The notes under the pieces: model-generated | Seen by the model: the letters and a program-made list of their open reading frames with translations, nothing else | Databases searched by the model: none | Told to the model about the DNA's origin: nothing | In this document: one piece after another, positions 24,607 to 33,419 of the stretch | Layout: every line of letters begins with the position of its first letter | How positions within the stretch are numbered: position 1 is the first letter of the stretch | Translations under genes and position numbers: made by a program | Assembly (NCBI RefSeq): GCF_002858765.1 | Contig: NZ_PJRP01000015.1 | Coordinates: 62,001-126,000 of the forward strand | Origin: Cupriavidus pauculus | Lineage (GTDB): Bacteria > Pseudomonadota > Gammaproteobacteria > Burkholderiales > Burkholderiaceae | Length of the DNA stretch: 64,000 nt | Direction of reading: 5' to 3'

Positions 24607-26763
24607 ATGACCGCCAAGCATTCAGGCGCGCGGGCTCCGGCCCCCGCGCCCGCCGGCCCTTTGCCGGCCAATGCGTCTCCCGCCGAGCGCGTGCAATGGC
24701 TGCGCGCCGAGCTGGAACGCCACAGCTATCAGTATTACGTGCTGGATGCGCCGACCGTTCCCGATGCGGATTACGACGCGCTGTTCAGCGAGCTGCAGGC
24801 GCTGGAGACCGAACATCCCGACCTGCTGACCGACGATTCGCCGACGCAGCGCGTGGGCGGGGCGCCGCTGGCCGCGTTCGATACCGTGCGTCACCGCGTG
24901 CCGATGCTGTCGCTGAACAACGGCTTCGAGGACGAAGACGTGGTCAATTTCGACCGCCGCTGCGCGCAAGGGCTGGGCAAGACCAGCGTCTCGGCGCCGG
25001 CCGATGACCTGTTCAGCGCCGCCGACGCGGCGGACAGCGCCGTCGAGTATTCGTGCGAACTGAAGTTCGATGGCCTGGCCATGTCGCTGCGCTACGAGGA
25101 CGGCAAGCTTGTGCAGGCCGCCACGCGCGGCGATGGCGAGACGGGCGAGGACGTGACCGTCAATGTGCGCACGATCAAGGCCATTCCGCTGAAGCTGCGC
25201 GGCAAGGCGCCGGCCGTGCTGGAAGTGCGCGGCGAGGTGTTCATGTATCGCGCCGATTTCGACAAGCTCAACGCGCGCCAGGCCGAGGCCGACGAGAAGA
25301 CCTTCGTCAATCCGCGCAATGCCGCGGCCGGTAGCCTGCGCCAGCTGGACCCCCGGATCACCGCCAAGCGCCCGCTGTCGTTCTTCGCCTATGGCATGGG
25401 CGAATTGCAGGGCGCCGACCGGCCGGCCACGCACAGCGTGATGCTGGACGGGTTTGCCACGCTGGGTCTGCCGGTTTGCGACGAGCGTCGCGTGGTGAAG
25501 GGCGCGCAGGGGCTGCTGTCGTTCTATCGCGATATCGGCGAGCGCCGCGACCAGTTGCCATACGACATCGACGGCGTGGTCTACAAGGTCAATGCCATCC
25601 CCGAACAAGAGCAGCTGGGCTTTGTCTCGCGCGCCCCGCGCTTCGCGCTGGCGCATAAGTTTCCGGCCCAGGAGATGACGACCACGGTCGAGGATATCGA
25701 GGTGCAGGTGGGCCGTACCGGCGCCATCACTCCCGTGGCGCGGCTGGCGCCGGTGTTCGTCGGCGGCGTGACCGTGACCAACGCCACGCTGCACAACGAG
25801 GACGAGATCCGCCGCAAGGATGTGCATATTGGCGATACGGTGATTGTTCGCCGTGCCGGCGACGTGATACCCGAGGTGGTGGCCGTGGTGCTGGAACGCC
25901 GGCCCGCCGACGCCCGCGCGTTTGTGATGCCGACCGCGTGCCCGGTGTGCGGGTCGCATGTGGAGAAGCTCGAGGGCGAGGCCATTGCCCGCTGCACGGG
26001 CGGACTGATCTGCGCGGCCCAGCGCAAGCAGGCGCTGATCCACTTCGCGCAACGCCGCGCGATGGATGTGGATGGCCTGGGCGACAAGATCGTCGAACAG
26101 CTGGTGGACATGGGCATCGTGCGCACGCCGGCCGATCTCTACAAGCTCGGGGTGGCCAAGCTGGCCGCGCTGGACCGCATGGCGGACAAGTCGGCCACGA
26201 ACCTGGTGGCGGCCATCGACAAGTCCCGCGAGACCACGCTGAACCGGTTCATCTTTGCGCTGGGCATCCGCCACGTGGGCGAAGCCACGGCCAAGGACCT
26301 GGCCAAGCACTTTGGCAAGCTCGACAACTTGCTGGCTGCCGACGAGGCTGCGCTGCTCGAAGTCAACGACGTGGGTCCGGTGGTGGCGCAATCGATCGCC
26401 AATTTCCTGGCCGAGCCGCACAACGTCGAGGTGATCGAACAGTTGCGTGCCGCAGGCGTACACTGGGCCGAATCGGAGCCCACGGCAAGGGCGCCGCTGC
26501 CGCTGGCCGGCAAGACGGTCGTGCTGACCGGCACGTTGCCGACGCTGTCGCGCGAGGACGCCAAGGAAAAGCTGGAGGCCGCCGGTGCCAAGGTGGCCGG
26601 GTCCGTATCGAAGAAAACCGACTACGTGGTGGCCGGTGCCGAAGCGGGCAGCAAGCTGGAAAAGGCGCAGGCGCTTGGTGTGCCGGTGCTGGATGAGGAC
26701 GGCATGCTCAAGCTGCTGGCCGACGCCGGGGCGGATGCCCCCGACAACGGAGAACCGCAATGA
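24607..26763 (+). CDS. ligA: NAD-dependent DNA ligase LigA
   Basis: A 718-residue ligase with the full domain order: N-terminal Ia domain, adenylation domain with the catalytic lysine in ELKFDGLAMSLRY, OB fold, a four-cysteine zinc finger (CPVCGSHVEKLEG and the Cys pair in CTGGLICA), helix-hairpin-helix repeats and a C-terminal BRCT domain (about 630-710). It seals nicks during replication and repair. Its stop overlaps the start of def by four bases, so the two are probably co-translated. Confidence 0.98.
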   Translation: MTAKHSGARAPAPAPAGPLPANASPAERVQWLRAELERHSYQYYVLDAPTVPDADYDALFSELQALETEHPDLLTDDSPTQRVGGAPLAAFDTVRHRVPMLSLNNGFEDEDVVNFDRRCAQGLGKTSVSAPADDLFSAADAADSAVEYSCELKFDGLAMSLRYEDGKLVQAATRGDGETGEDVTVNVRTIKAIPLKLRGKAPAVLEVRGEVFMYRADFDKLNARQAEADEKTFVNPRNAAAGSLRQLDPRITAKRPLSFFAYGMGELQGADRPATHSVMLDGFATLGLPVCDERRVVKGAQGLLSFYRDIGERRDQLPYDIDGVVYKVNAIPEQEQLGFVSRAPRFALAHKFPAQEMTTTVEDIEVQVGRTGAITPVARLAPVFVGGVTVTNATLHNEDEIRRKDVHIGDTVIVRRAGDVIPEVVAVVLERRPADARAFVMPTACPVCGSHVEKLEGEAIARCTGGLICAAQRKQALIHFAQRRAMDVDGLGDKIVEQLVDMGIVRTPADLYKLGVAKLAALDRMADKSATNLVAAIDKSRETTLNRFIFALGIRHVGEATAKDLAKHFGKLDNLLAADEAALLEVNDVGPVVAQSIANFLAEPHNVEVIEQLRAAGVHWAESEPTARAPLPLAGKTVVLTGTLPTLSREDAKEKLEAAGAKVAGSVSKKTDYVVAGAEAGSKLEKAQALGVPVLDEDGMLKLLADAGADAPDNGEPQ

Positions 26764-27293
26764 TCCGCGACATTCTGAAGATGGGCGATGCGCGGCTGCT
26801 GCAGCAGGCGCGGCCCGTGACACAGTTCAACACGCCCGAACTGCGGCTGTTGATCGACGACATGTTCGACACGATGGAACACGCCAACGGTGCCGGCCTG
26901 GCCGCGCCGCAGATCGGCGTGGACCTGCAGGTGGTGATCTTCGGCTTCGATCGCAACCCGCGCTATCCCGATGCGCCGACGGTGCCCAAGACCGTGCTGA
27001 TCAATCCGGTGCTGGAGCCGTTGTCCGTCGAGATGGAAGACGGCTGGGAGGGCTGCCTGTCGGTGCCGGGCCTGCGCGGCGTGGTGCCGCGTCATACCCG
27101 GCTGAAGTATTCGGGCTTCGACATGCTCGGCAATCCGATCGATCGCGTGGCCGATGGCTTCCATGCGCGGGTGGTGCAGCACGAGTGCGATCACCTGATC
27201 GGCGTGCTGTATCCGATGCGGGTCAAGGACTTCACGCGCTTCGGCTTCACGGAAGTCCTGTTCCCCGAGCTGCCCGCCAACTACGACGACTGA
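26760..27293 (+). CDS. def: Peptide deformylase
   Basis: A 177-residue metallo-hydrolase that removes the formyl group from nascent proteins. All three motifs are present: GAGLAAPQIG, EGCLSVPG with the metal Cys, and QHECDHLIG with the two metal His and the catalytic Glu. The ATG overlaps the ligA stop. A second deformylase is common near fmt in this family of bacteria, so this may be one of two. Confidence 0.96.
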   Translation: MIRDILKMGDARLLQQARPVTQFNTPELRLLIDDMFDTMEHANGAGLAAPQIGVDLQVVIFGFDRNPRYPDAPTVPKTVLINPVLEPLSVEMEDGWEGCLSVPGLRGVVPRHTRLKYSGFDMLGNPIDRVADGFHARVVQHECDHLIGVLYPMRVKDFTRFGFTEVLFPELPANYDD

Positions 27294-27354
27294 GCGGGCA
27301 CCGGGTCGGCCTGAGCCTGGGTCCAGGCCCTTGGCCCTTGGCTCTTGGTGCTAT

Positions 27355-28827
27355 TTATGCCGCCCCCGTGGCCAGCACCGGCTGGCCGTGGCGGGCGTGA
27401 TAGATAGCGGCCGCCGCCACCAGCATCGTCATGAGGATCAGCTCCGCCGCCAGGCTCGTGAGCGTGGCATCGAGGTAGCTGCCGCCGTGATGGATCCGCT
27501 GGGCGAACACCGTGCCCAGCAGTGCCGAACCCAGCCCCAGCGACGCCTGCTGGACCGTGGCCAGCGCCGCGCTGCCGGCGCCGGCGTGATCGGGCGGAAT
27601 GTCGGCCAGGCCGATGCGATAGAAGCAGCCCACCACCAGCGCATTGCCAATGCCGATCAGCATGGTCGGCGCCGCCAGCGAAAGCAGGTCGGGGTGCGGC
27701 CAGACATGGCGCAGCGTCCAGGCGAGTGCCGCCATGCCGGCCATCTGGATCAGGCAGCCGATCAGCAGCACGCGCGTACGACCCCATAGACCCACCACAC
27801 GCGGGCTCAGCAGCGACGCCACCGAGAACGCCACGCCCAGCGGAATGAAGGCGTTGCCGGCCATCGTCGGTGTCATGCCGCCGCCGCCCTGCAGGGCCAG
27901 GGCCAGCACGAACATGAACCCGCTCCAGCACGCGTAGAACAGGATCGCCACCACAAAGCCGAAGCGCACGCTCGGCAGCCGCACCAGCGACGGTGGCAGC
28001 AGCGGATGCACCCCGCGCTGTTCCTGGCGCTTTTCAACCTGCCACAGCCATAGCGTCAGCGGGGCCGCCGCCGCCAGCGTGGCCAGCACGGGCCACGACC
28101 AGTGGAACATCGGGCCCATCGCCACTGGCAGCAGGACGGCCAGGATCACCATCGCCAGCAGCGCCGTGCCGGGGATATCCACGCCTGCTGGGTTGTCCCG
28201 CCGCGTTTCCGGAATGACGCGCGGCGACAGCCACAGGATGGCCGCGCACACAGGCAGGTTGATCAGGAACGCGTTGCGCCACCCCAGGCCGCCGATATCG
28301 GCATCCACCAGGAAGCCGCCCAGCACCTGCCCGATGATGAAGGCCACGCCACCCACCGAGGCAAACAGCGCCAGCGCGCGGGAGTGCGCGTGGCCGCGCA
28401 GGCCCACGTGGATGGTGGCCAGGATCTGCGGCACCAGCAGCGCGGCCGATGCACCTTGCAGCAACCGGGCGCCCAGCAGCACCGGCATCGATCCCGCCAC
28501 GCCGCACAGCAGCGAGGCGATACCGAACAGCACAACGCCAGCATTGAACACGCGGCGGCGCCCGAAGTTGTCGCCCAGCCGGCCGCCCATGGCCAGGCAG
28601 ACGGCGAACGCCACGCCATAGACGGCCACCATCAGCTCCAGCTCGGCCGGAGACGCGCCCAGCGAATGCTCGATGGGGTGCAGGGCGACGTTGACGATGG
28701 AGAAATCGATCTGCGGCAGCAACTGGCCGGCCAGCAGCACGTACAGGCCGGTGCGGCCGAGCGCGGGCGCGGCATCCGGTGCGGAAGTTGGGGTGGAAAG
28801 TGGGGTAGAGGGTGCGGGGGCTTTCAT
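27355..28827 (-). CDS. MFS drug-efflux-type transporter (DHA2 family, 14 helices)
   Basis: A 490-residue membrane protein with about fourteen helices. The first helix carries DFSIVNVALHPIEHSLG, the loop after helix 2 carries GGRLGDNFGRRRVF, and the following helix has GARLLQGASAALLVPQ, all typical of DHA2 exporters such as EmrB and QacA. It is transcribed divergently from an MmyB-type regulator, which likely controls it. The substrate is unknown. Confidence 0.92.
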   Translation of the reverse strand: MKAPAPSTPLSTPTSAPDAAPALGRTGLYVLLAGQLLPQIDFSIVNVALHPIEHSLGASPAELELMVAVYGVAFAVCLAMGGRLGDNFGRRRVFNAGVVLFGIASLLCGVAGSMPVLLGARLLQGASAALLVPQILATIHVGLRGHAHSRALALFASVGGVAFIIGQVLGGFLVDADIGGLGWRNAFLINLPVCAAILWLSPRVIPETRRDNPAGVDIPGTALLAMVILAVLLPVAMGPMFHWSWPVLATLAAAAPLTLWLWQVEKRQEQRGVHPLLPPSLVRLPSVRFGFVVAILFYACWSGFMFVLALALQGGGGMTPTMAGNAFIPLGVAFSVASLLSPRVVGLWGRTRVLLIGCLIQMAGMAALAWTLRHVWPHPDLLSLAAPTMLIGIGNALVVGCFYRIGLADIPPDHAGAGSAALATVQQASLGLGSALLGTVFAQRIHHGGSYLDATLTSLAAELILMTMLVAAAAIYHARHGQPVLATGAA

Positions 28828-28877
28828 GGAATGCTGACCTCGACAAGGCGTGAGGCTGGGAGTATGGTCATGCAATC

Positions 28878-28912
28878 AGACTGGTACAAGAGTCCAGTTA
28901 GACTGGTATAAA
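28878..28912. promoter_or_regulatory. Operator/promoter repeats between MFS exporter and MmyB-like regulator
   Basis: The nine-base word AGACTGGTA occurs twice as a direct repeat 22 bases apart (28878-28886 and 28900-28908). CTGG at 28881 and CCAG at 28894 also form an inverted pair. The second copy runs into TATAAA (28907-28912), a plausible -10 box for the regulator. Two same-face sites about two helical turns apart suggest regulator dimers covering the divergent promoters. Confidence 0.55.
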
Positions 28913-28942
28913 CAGTGTCAGGCTACACAGGAGTGCAGCATT

Positions 28943-29893
28943 ATGAACGCGCGTCAGGAACCGAGTGCGCTATGGAGCCGGGGAGCAGACCAGGGGACAG
29001 GCCGAGGCGCAGGCCTGGAGCCGGACAACGAACCGGGTGAGTCCGCCGGCCACGCCGGCACCGGCAGGGAGGTTGAACTGGGCGCCTTCCTGCGGGCCCG
29101 CCGCGAAAACCTGGACCCGGCGCGGATCGGGTTGTCGCGCGCCGGCCGAAGCCGCACGCCGGGCCTGCGGCGCGAGGAAGTGGCCGCGATGGCCGATATC
29201 GGCATCACCTGGTACACCAAGCTGGAGCAGGGCAGGCCAATCCGTGTGTCGCCGAAGGTGCTCAATGCGGTAGCCGCCGCGCTGCAGTGCTCGCCCACCG
29301 AGACCGAGCATCTGTTTACGCTGGCCGGCCTGCAACGGCCGGCGGCGCTGGCCGGCACCTCGGTTTGCGAAACGGTGTCGGTCACCACGCAGCGCATGCT
29401 TGACCAGCTCGACCCGATTCCGGCGCTGGTGCAGAACGCCCGCTTCGACATCGTGGCGCACAACGACGCCTATTGCCGGTTGCTTGGCATGAATGTCCCG
29501 AGCCTGCCGCCCGAAGATCGCAATTGCATCTACCTGGCGCTGACGCACCCGGGCTGGCGCAAGGCCGTGCCCGATTGGGAAGGCATGGTCTGCAACATGG
29601 TGGCGATGTATCGCGCGGCGATGGCCGAGCACGTCGACGATCCGCTATGGGAGGCGCAGCTGGCGCGCTATATGGCCGTGTCCGAGAAATTCGAGCAGCT
29701 CTGGCAGCGATACCAGGTGCGCGGCATCCAGAACCACGTCAAGCGTTTCACAAATCCGGAAACCGGGGATTTCCAGCTGACCCAGACCAATTTCTGGACG
29801 GCGCCGCGCAATGGCGCGCGGCTGCTGGTGTATGTGCCGGCCGACGAACAGGCCGAAGCGGCCCTGCGAAAGCTGCCGCCGGTGCGTGTGTGA
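28943..29893 (+). CDS. XRE-family regulator with MmyB-like ligand domain
   Basis: A 316-residue regulator. After a 45-residue N-terminal extension without recognisable motifs, the helix-turn-helix is marked by FLRARRENLDP, RTPGLRREEVAAMADI and YTKLEQGRPIRVSP. The rest (about 145-310) is an MmyB-type PAS-like ligand domain with ARFDIVAHNDAYCRL. The ATG at 28943 follows AGGAG at rather long spacing. It is divergent from the DHA2 exporter and probably controls it. Confidence 0.9.
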   Translation: MNARQEPSALWSRGADQGTGRGAGLEPDNEPGESAGHAGTGREVELGAFLRARRENLDPARIGLSRAGRSRTPGLRREEVAAMADIGITWYTKLEQGRPIRVSPKVLNAVAAALQCSPTETEHLFTLAGLQRPAALAGTSVCETVSVTTQRMLDQLDPIPALVQNARFDIVAHNDAYCRLLGMNVPSLPPEDRNCIYLALTHPGWRKAVPDWEGMVCNMVAMYRAAMAEHVDDPLWEAQLARYMAVSEKFEQLWQRYQVRGIQNHVKRFTNPETGDFQLTQTNFWTAPRNGARLLVYVPADEQAEAALRKLPPVRV

Positions 29894-30008
29894 GGTGTTT
29901 TTCCCCTCTCCCACCTGTGGGAGAGGAGAAAGGGCAGGCGGCTCACATTACGACTGGTCGTAATCGGAACGCTGTGCCCTCTCCCTGAACCCCTCCCCCG
30001 CGCCGCGG
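29894..30008. repeat. REP-like palindromic element, left part, interrupted by the IS
   Basis: It contains a hairpin of CTCTCCCAC and GTGGGAGAG type and the same C-rich words seen at 9256-9388, and a small palindrome around 29948-29963 (ATTACGAC / GTCGTAAT). Its right half resumes at 31299, after the insertion sequence. Confidence 0.7.
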
Positions 30009-30061
30009 TGTTCAGACCGGGGACATCGCTGACACATGTGCGAGGACATGGTTGACACATT

Positions 30062-31215
30062 CTAGGTCGGGGCCGTCGAGACCTGAGTGCCCTGCGGGGC
30101 GCTCAGGTCGATCTGTCCGATCCGGATGGCGCCAAACCAGAGGGCATAGATGCCATCGTGCCGTGTTTCGCGCAGGGCAATGCGTTGGCCAATGAAGGCC
30201 TTGCCAATCTTCACGCGTCGGTGCCCGATCATGATCCGGGCCGCGCTGTCTACCTTGTAGATCCGGTCGCCCGGCAGGTATTCGGGTTCGGGCAGGCTTT
30301 CGGGATACGGCACCGGACTGACCTGGTAGCGCGTAGCCGGCACCGCCATTCCCAGCGCCTCGTGCGGGCGCTCATGGTTGTAGATGGCCCGATACCGGTC
30401 AAATGCGCGTTGCGCGTCGGTGTTGTCCGCGAAGCGGCGGTACTGCAGCAATTCCGCATTGAGCGTGCGATGGAACCGCTCGTCCTTGCCCTGGGTCTGC
30501 GGGTGATAGGGCCGCGAGTGGCTGACCCGGATTCCCAGCCTGAGCAGCCATACCGTCAGCCGCGTATATCCCAGCCCCTCCTCGTCGCCACCCCATGGCG
30601 ATCCGTTGTCCATGGTCATGCGCCGCGGCAAGCCATAGCGCCGAAAGACCGCTGCCAGGCACTGCTGGACCGTCGTCCCACGTTCGTCATCGCACGCATC
30701 CAGGCACAGGACATAGCGCGAATGGTCGTCGAGCAGCGTCAGCGGATGACACAGACCGCGCTCATTGCGCACATAGCCCTTGAAGTCCATCTGCAGCAGT
30801 TCGTTGGGGCCGGCATGTTCGAAGCGGTGCCACGCGCAGTGCTGGCCCGTGGCGTGTTCGGGGATCAATCCGTGGCGATGAAGGATGGAGGTAACCGTGC
30901 TCGGTGCCGGTGGATCGGCAAGGCCAAGATCGGCCAGGCGCCGGCTGATCTTGCGTCCGCCCCACGCAGGATGCTGCTCGCGCAGCTGGACCACCTGCCT
31001 CTCGATCCCGGCCCCCGTACGCTTTGCTGCGGACGCCTGGAGCGATCGCGCAGACCATCCGTGCCTTCACTCGAATGGCGTGCAAGCCATTTATAGGCAG
31101 TTTGCGGACTGACGTGAAAGCGCCGGCACAGCTCGCGACGATTGCAGCCGGGCTGGGTGGCCAACGCAATGAATTCCAGACGCAGGCTCATAGTGTCTCG
31201 TGTGTTCCAAGGCAT
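30062..31215 (-). pseudogene. IS481-family transposase, frameshifted
   Basis: The N-terminal part (start 31215, MPWNTRDTMS; helix-turn-helix CRRFHVSPQTAYKWL; DRSRRPQQS) is in a different frame from the catalytic part, which runs from about 31000 to 30062. The catalytic domain is intact: D in LLQMDFKG, D in MTMDNGSPWG and E in QGKDERFHRTL, followed by EALGMAVPATRY. Adding one base near a C5/G5 run at 31012-31016 would join the two into one ordinary IS481 protein. A programmed shift is possible but not usual in this family, so I call it a probable pseudogene. Confidence 0.8.
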
Positions 31216-31248
31216 GGTTTGAACCTCCGGACGGCAAACCGTCCGGAA

Positions 31249-31298
31249 GTGTCAACCATGTCCTCGCACACCTGTCACCTATGTGTCCGGTCTGAACA
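31249..31298. repeat. Right terminal inverted repeat of the IS481 element
   Basis: Reverse-complement partner of 30009-30058, with 44 of 50 positions identical. The inner 22 bases and outer 12 bases match perfectly. Confidence 0.9.
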
Positions 31299-31320
31299 CG
31301 CGGGAGAGGGGGGCGGGTCG
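31299..31320. repeat. REP-like palindromic element, right part after the IS
   Basis: The G-rich arm here would pair with the C-rich arm at about 29990-30003. Removing the IS and one copy of CGCGG restores a hairpin with the insertion in its loop. Confidence 0.6.
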
Positions 31321-31337
31321 TGATGATTCGCGCCGCC

Positions 31338-33383
31338 TCAGAATTTCTCGAACTGGCCCAGGAAGCGCCACTGGCCCGGCGGCAGGTCGCCCAGCGAGAT
31401 ACGGCCCATGCGCACGCGCTTGAGGCCCACCACCTTCAGTCCCACCTGTTCGCACATCCGGCGGATCTGACGCTTGCGGCCTTCGCGCAGCACAAAGCGC
31501 AGTTGCTCCTCGTTCTGCCAGCTTACCTTGGCGGGCTTCAGCGCCACGCCGTCCAGCGACAGGCCAAAGCGCAGGCGCTCCAGCTGGTCTTCGGGAAAGA
31601 CGGCGCTGATGTTGCGGTCAACCAGCCCTTGCGGCGATTCCCACTCCACGCGCACCAGGTATTCCTTCTCGACGGTCGAGTCTTCGCCGATCAGGGCGCG
31701 CGCGACGCGGCCGTCCTGCGTCAGCACCAGCAGACCGGTGGAATCGATATCGAGCCGGCCCGCCGGGGCCAGGTTCTTGTGCTGCCACGGCGCAAAACGC
31801 TTGCGCGTGGGGTCTGCTTCCCACTGGTTCTCGGCCGTGAACAGCGCGGCGGCGGGCTCGTAGCCGTCTTCGGCCTGGCCGGAGACATAGCCGACGGGCT
31901 TGTTCAGCAGCACCGTCACGCGCTCGCCTTGCTCTGAGCGCGCTTCCTGGCGGATTTCGATCTCGGCGTCGGGGCGAATGCGGGTGCCCAGTTCCGTCAC
32001 GGGCTTGCCGTCGACCAGCACCCAGCCCAGCGGGATCCATTCGTCGGCTTCACGACGCGAGCACAGGCCCAACTCCGACATGCGCTTGGACAGGCGGACC
32101 AGGCCATCTTCACGCGGCTCGGCCGGGGCTTGCGGCGCCGGGCGTTCGCTGCGTTCGGCGCGTACCGGACGCGCGCGGTCCGACGTATCGCTGAAGCGGC
32201 GTGCCGGCGCATTGCCACGGCGCGGCGCGCTGTCGTCACGGCGCGGACGATCCGTGCGTCCATCATCGCCAAAACGGCGCGGACGGTCGGCGCCTTCGCC
32301 TTCAAAGCGGCGCGGCCGGTCGGAACCCTGGCCTTCAAAGCGACGCGGACGATCAGCGCCTTCGCCTTCAAAACGGCGGGGACGGTCGGAACCTTGGCCT
32401 TCAAAGCGACGCGGACGATCGGAACCTTCGCCTTCAAAACGGCGGGGGCGGTCGGAGCCTTGGCCTTCAAAGCGACGCGGACGATCGGAACCTTCGCCTT
32501 CAAAGCGACGCGGACGGTCAGAGCCTTGGCCCTCGAAGCGACGCGGACGGTCGGCGCCTTCGCCTTCAAAGCGACGCGGGCGATCAGCGCCTTGGCCCTC
32601 GAAGCGACGCGGGCGGTCGGCGCCTTCGCCCTCGAAGCGGCGCGGACGGTCGGAACCTTGGCCCTCGAAGCGACGCGGACGATCAGAGCCTTCGCCCTCG
32701 AAGCGACGCGGACGGTCGGAACCTTGGCCTTCAAAGCGGCGCGGACGATCAGCGCCTTCGCCTTCAAAGCGACGCGGACGGTCAGATCCTTGGCCCTCAA
32801 AGCGACGCGGGCGGTCGGCGCCTTCGCCTTCAAAGCGACGCGGGCGGTCGGAGCCTTGGCCTTCAAAACGGCGTGGGCGGTCGGAGCCTTGGCCTTCAAA
32901 GCGGCGCGGACGATCAGCGCCTTCGCCTTCAAAGCGACGCGGGCGGTCGGAGCCTTGGCCCTCGAAGCGGCGCGGACGGTCGGTGCCTTGGCCTTCAAAA
33001 CGACGCGGACGATCGGCGCCTTGGCCTTCAAAACGACGCGGACGATCGGCGCCTTGGCCTTCAAAACGACGCGGACGATCGGCGCCTTCGCCTTCAAAGC
33101 GACGCGGGCGGTCAGACCCCTGGCCTTCAAAGCGACGCGGACGGTCAGAGCCTTGGCCCTCGAAACGGCGCGGCGCACCTTCGGCCGGCGCGGTCTTGCG
33201 CTTGTCCCGCTTGTCCTTGTCGGTCGCGCGGTCCTTGGCCTGCTTGATGCCGGTGACCACTTCCTGCACGCGCTTGCGGTTCAGGTCCGACACGCGCACC
33301 GGGCGGCTCGCCTTGCGCGGTGCGTCCGTCGTGGAGGTCTTGATGCCCAGCGTCTTGCGGCCGGGCTTGTTGCTGTCTGTCAT
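31338..33383 (-). CDS. rluB: 23S rRNA pseudouridine synthase RluB with giant repeat tract
   Basis: A 681-residue protein. Residues 1-70 are basic; 71-367 are 27 tandem copies of an 11-residue unit; 368-427 are a further Arg-rich disordered stretch. The enzyme proper starts at about 428 with an S4 RNA-binding domain (LSKRMSELGLCSRREADEW), then the RsuA/RluB-type catalytic domain with Asp545 in GRLDIDSTGLLVL and the C-terminal EGRKRQIRRMCEQVGL. The family modifies a uridine of 23S rRNA. Ordinary RluB proteins are about 250-300 residues, so over half of this product is extra. It is 36 bases downstream of glnD. Confidence 0.9.
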   Translation of the reverse strand: MTDSNKPGRKTLGIKTSTTDAPRKASRPVRVSDLNRKRVQEVVTGIKQAKDRATDKDKRDKRKTAPAEGAPRRFEGQGSDRPRRFEGQGSDRPRRFEGEGADRPRRFEGQGADRPRRFEGQGADRPRRFEGQGTDRPRRFEGQGSDRPRRFEGEGADRPRRFEGQGSDRPRRFEGQGSDRPRRFEGEGADRPRRFEGQGSDRPRRFEGEGADRPRRFEGQGSDRPRRFEGEGSDRPRRFEGQGSDRPRRFEGEGADRPRRFEGQGADRPRRFEGEGADRPRRFEGQGSDRPRRFEGEGSDRPRRFEGQGSDRPRRFEGEGSDRPRRFEGQGSDRPRRFEGEGADRPRRFEGQGSDRPRRFEGEGADRPRRFGDDGRTDRPRRDDSAPRRGNAPARRFSDTSDRARPVRAERSERPAPQAPAEPREDGLVRLSKRMSELGLCSRREADEWIPLGWVLVDGKPVTELGTRIRPDAEIEIRQEARSEQGERVTVLLNKPVGYVSGQAEDGYEPAAALFTAENQWEADPTRKRFAPWQHKNLAPAGRLDIDSTGLLVLTQDGRVARALIGEDSTVEKEYLVRVEWESPQGLVDRNISAVFPEDQLERLRFGLSLDGVALKPAKVSWQNEEQLRFVLREGRKRQIRRMCEQVGLKVVGLKRVRMGRISLGDLPPGQWRFLGQFEKF
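32283..33173 (-). repeat. rluB: 27 x 33-bp in-frame tandem repeat in rluB
   Basis: Each 33-base unit encodes PRRFEG[Q/E]G[S/A/T]DR. Variants tend to alternate between QGS and EGA/EGS, giving a 66-base higher-order period over much of the tract. Synonymous differences (for instance TCAAAG against TCGAAG in the sense complement) show the copies are not all recent duplicates. A degenerate 28th copy (PRRFGDDGRTD) marks the 3' border. Because the unit is a multiple of three and G+C-rich, spurious long frames are open on the other strand. Confidence 0.97.
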
Positions 33384-33419
33384 ATCTTTCCAAGCGCTCG
33401 CGCGCCGGCCATCGGAGGA

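Larger units (their letters stand above)
30009..31298 (-). mobile_element. IS481-family insertion sequence (1,290 bp)
   Basis: Terminal inverted repeats of 50 bases match at 44 positions (30009-30058 against the reverse complement of 31249-31298), both starting TGTTCAGACCGG. A five-base duplication CGCGG flanks the element (30004-30008 and 31299-31303). The single transposase gene reads on the minus strand and has the IS481-type DDE catalytic domain. The element interrupts a palindromic repeat between the MmyB-like regulator and rluB. Confidence 0.93.

Noticed and set aside
32283..33173. The tandem array considered as a CRISPR array or minisatellite origin
   Set aside because: The units are contiguous with no unique spacers, are exact multiples of three and lie inside a coding frame. 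No cas genes are near.
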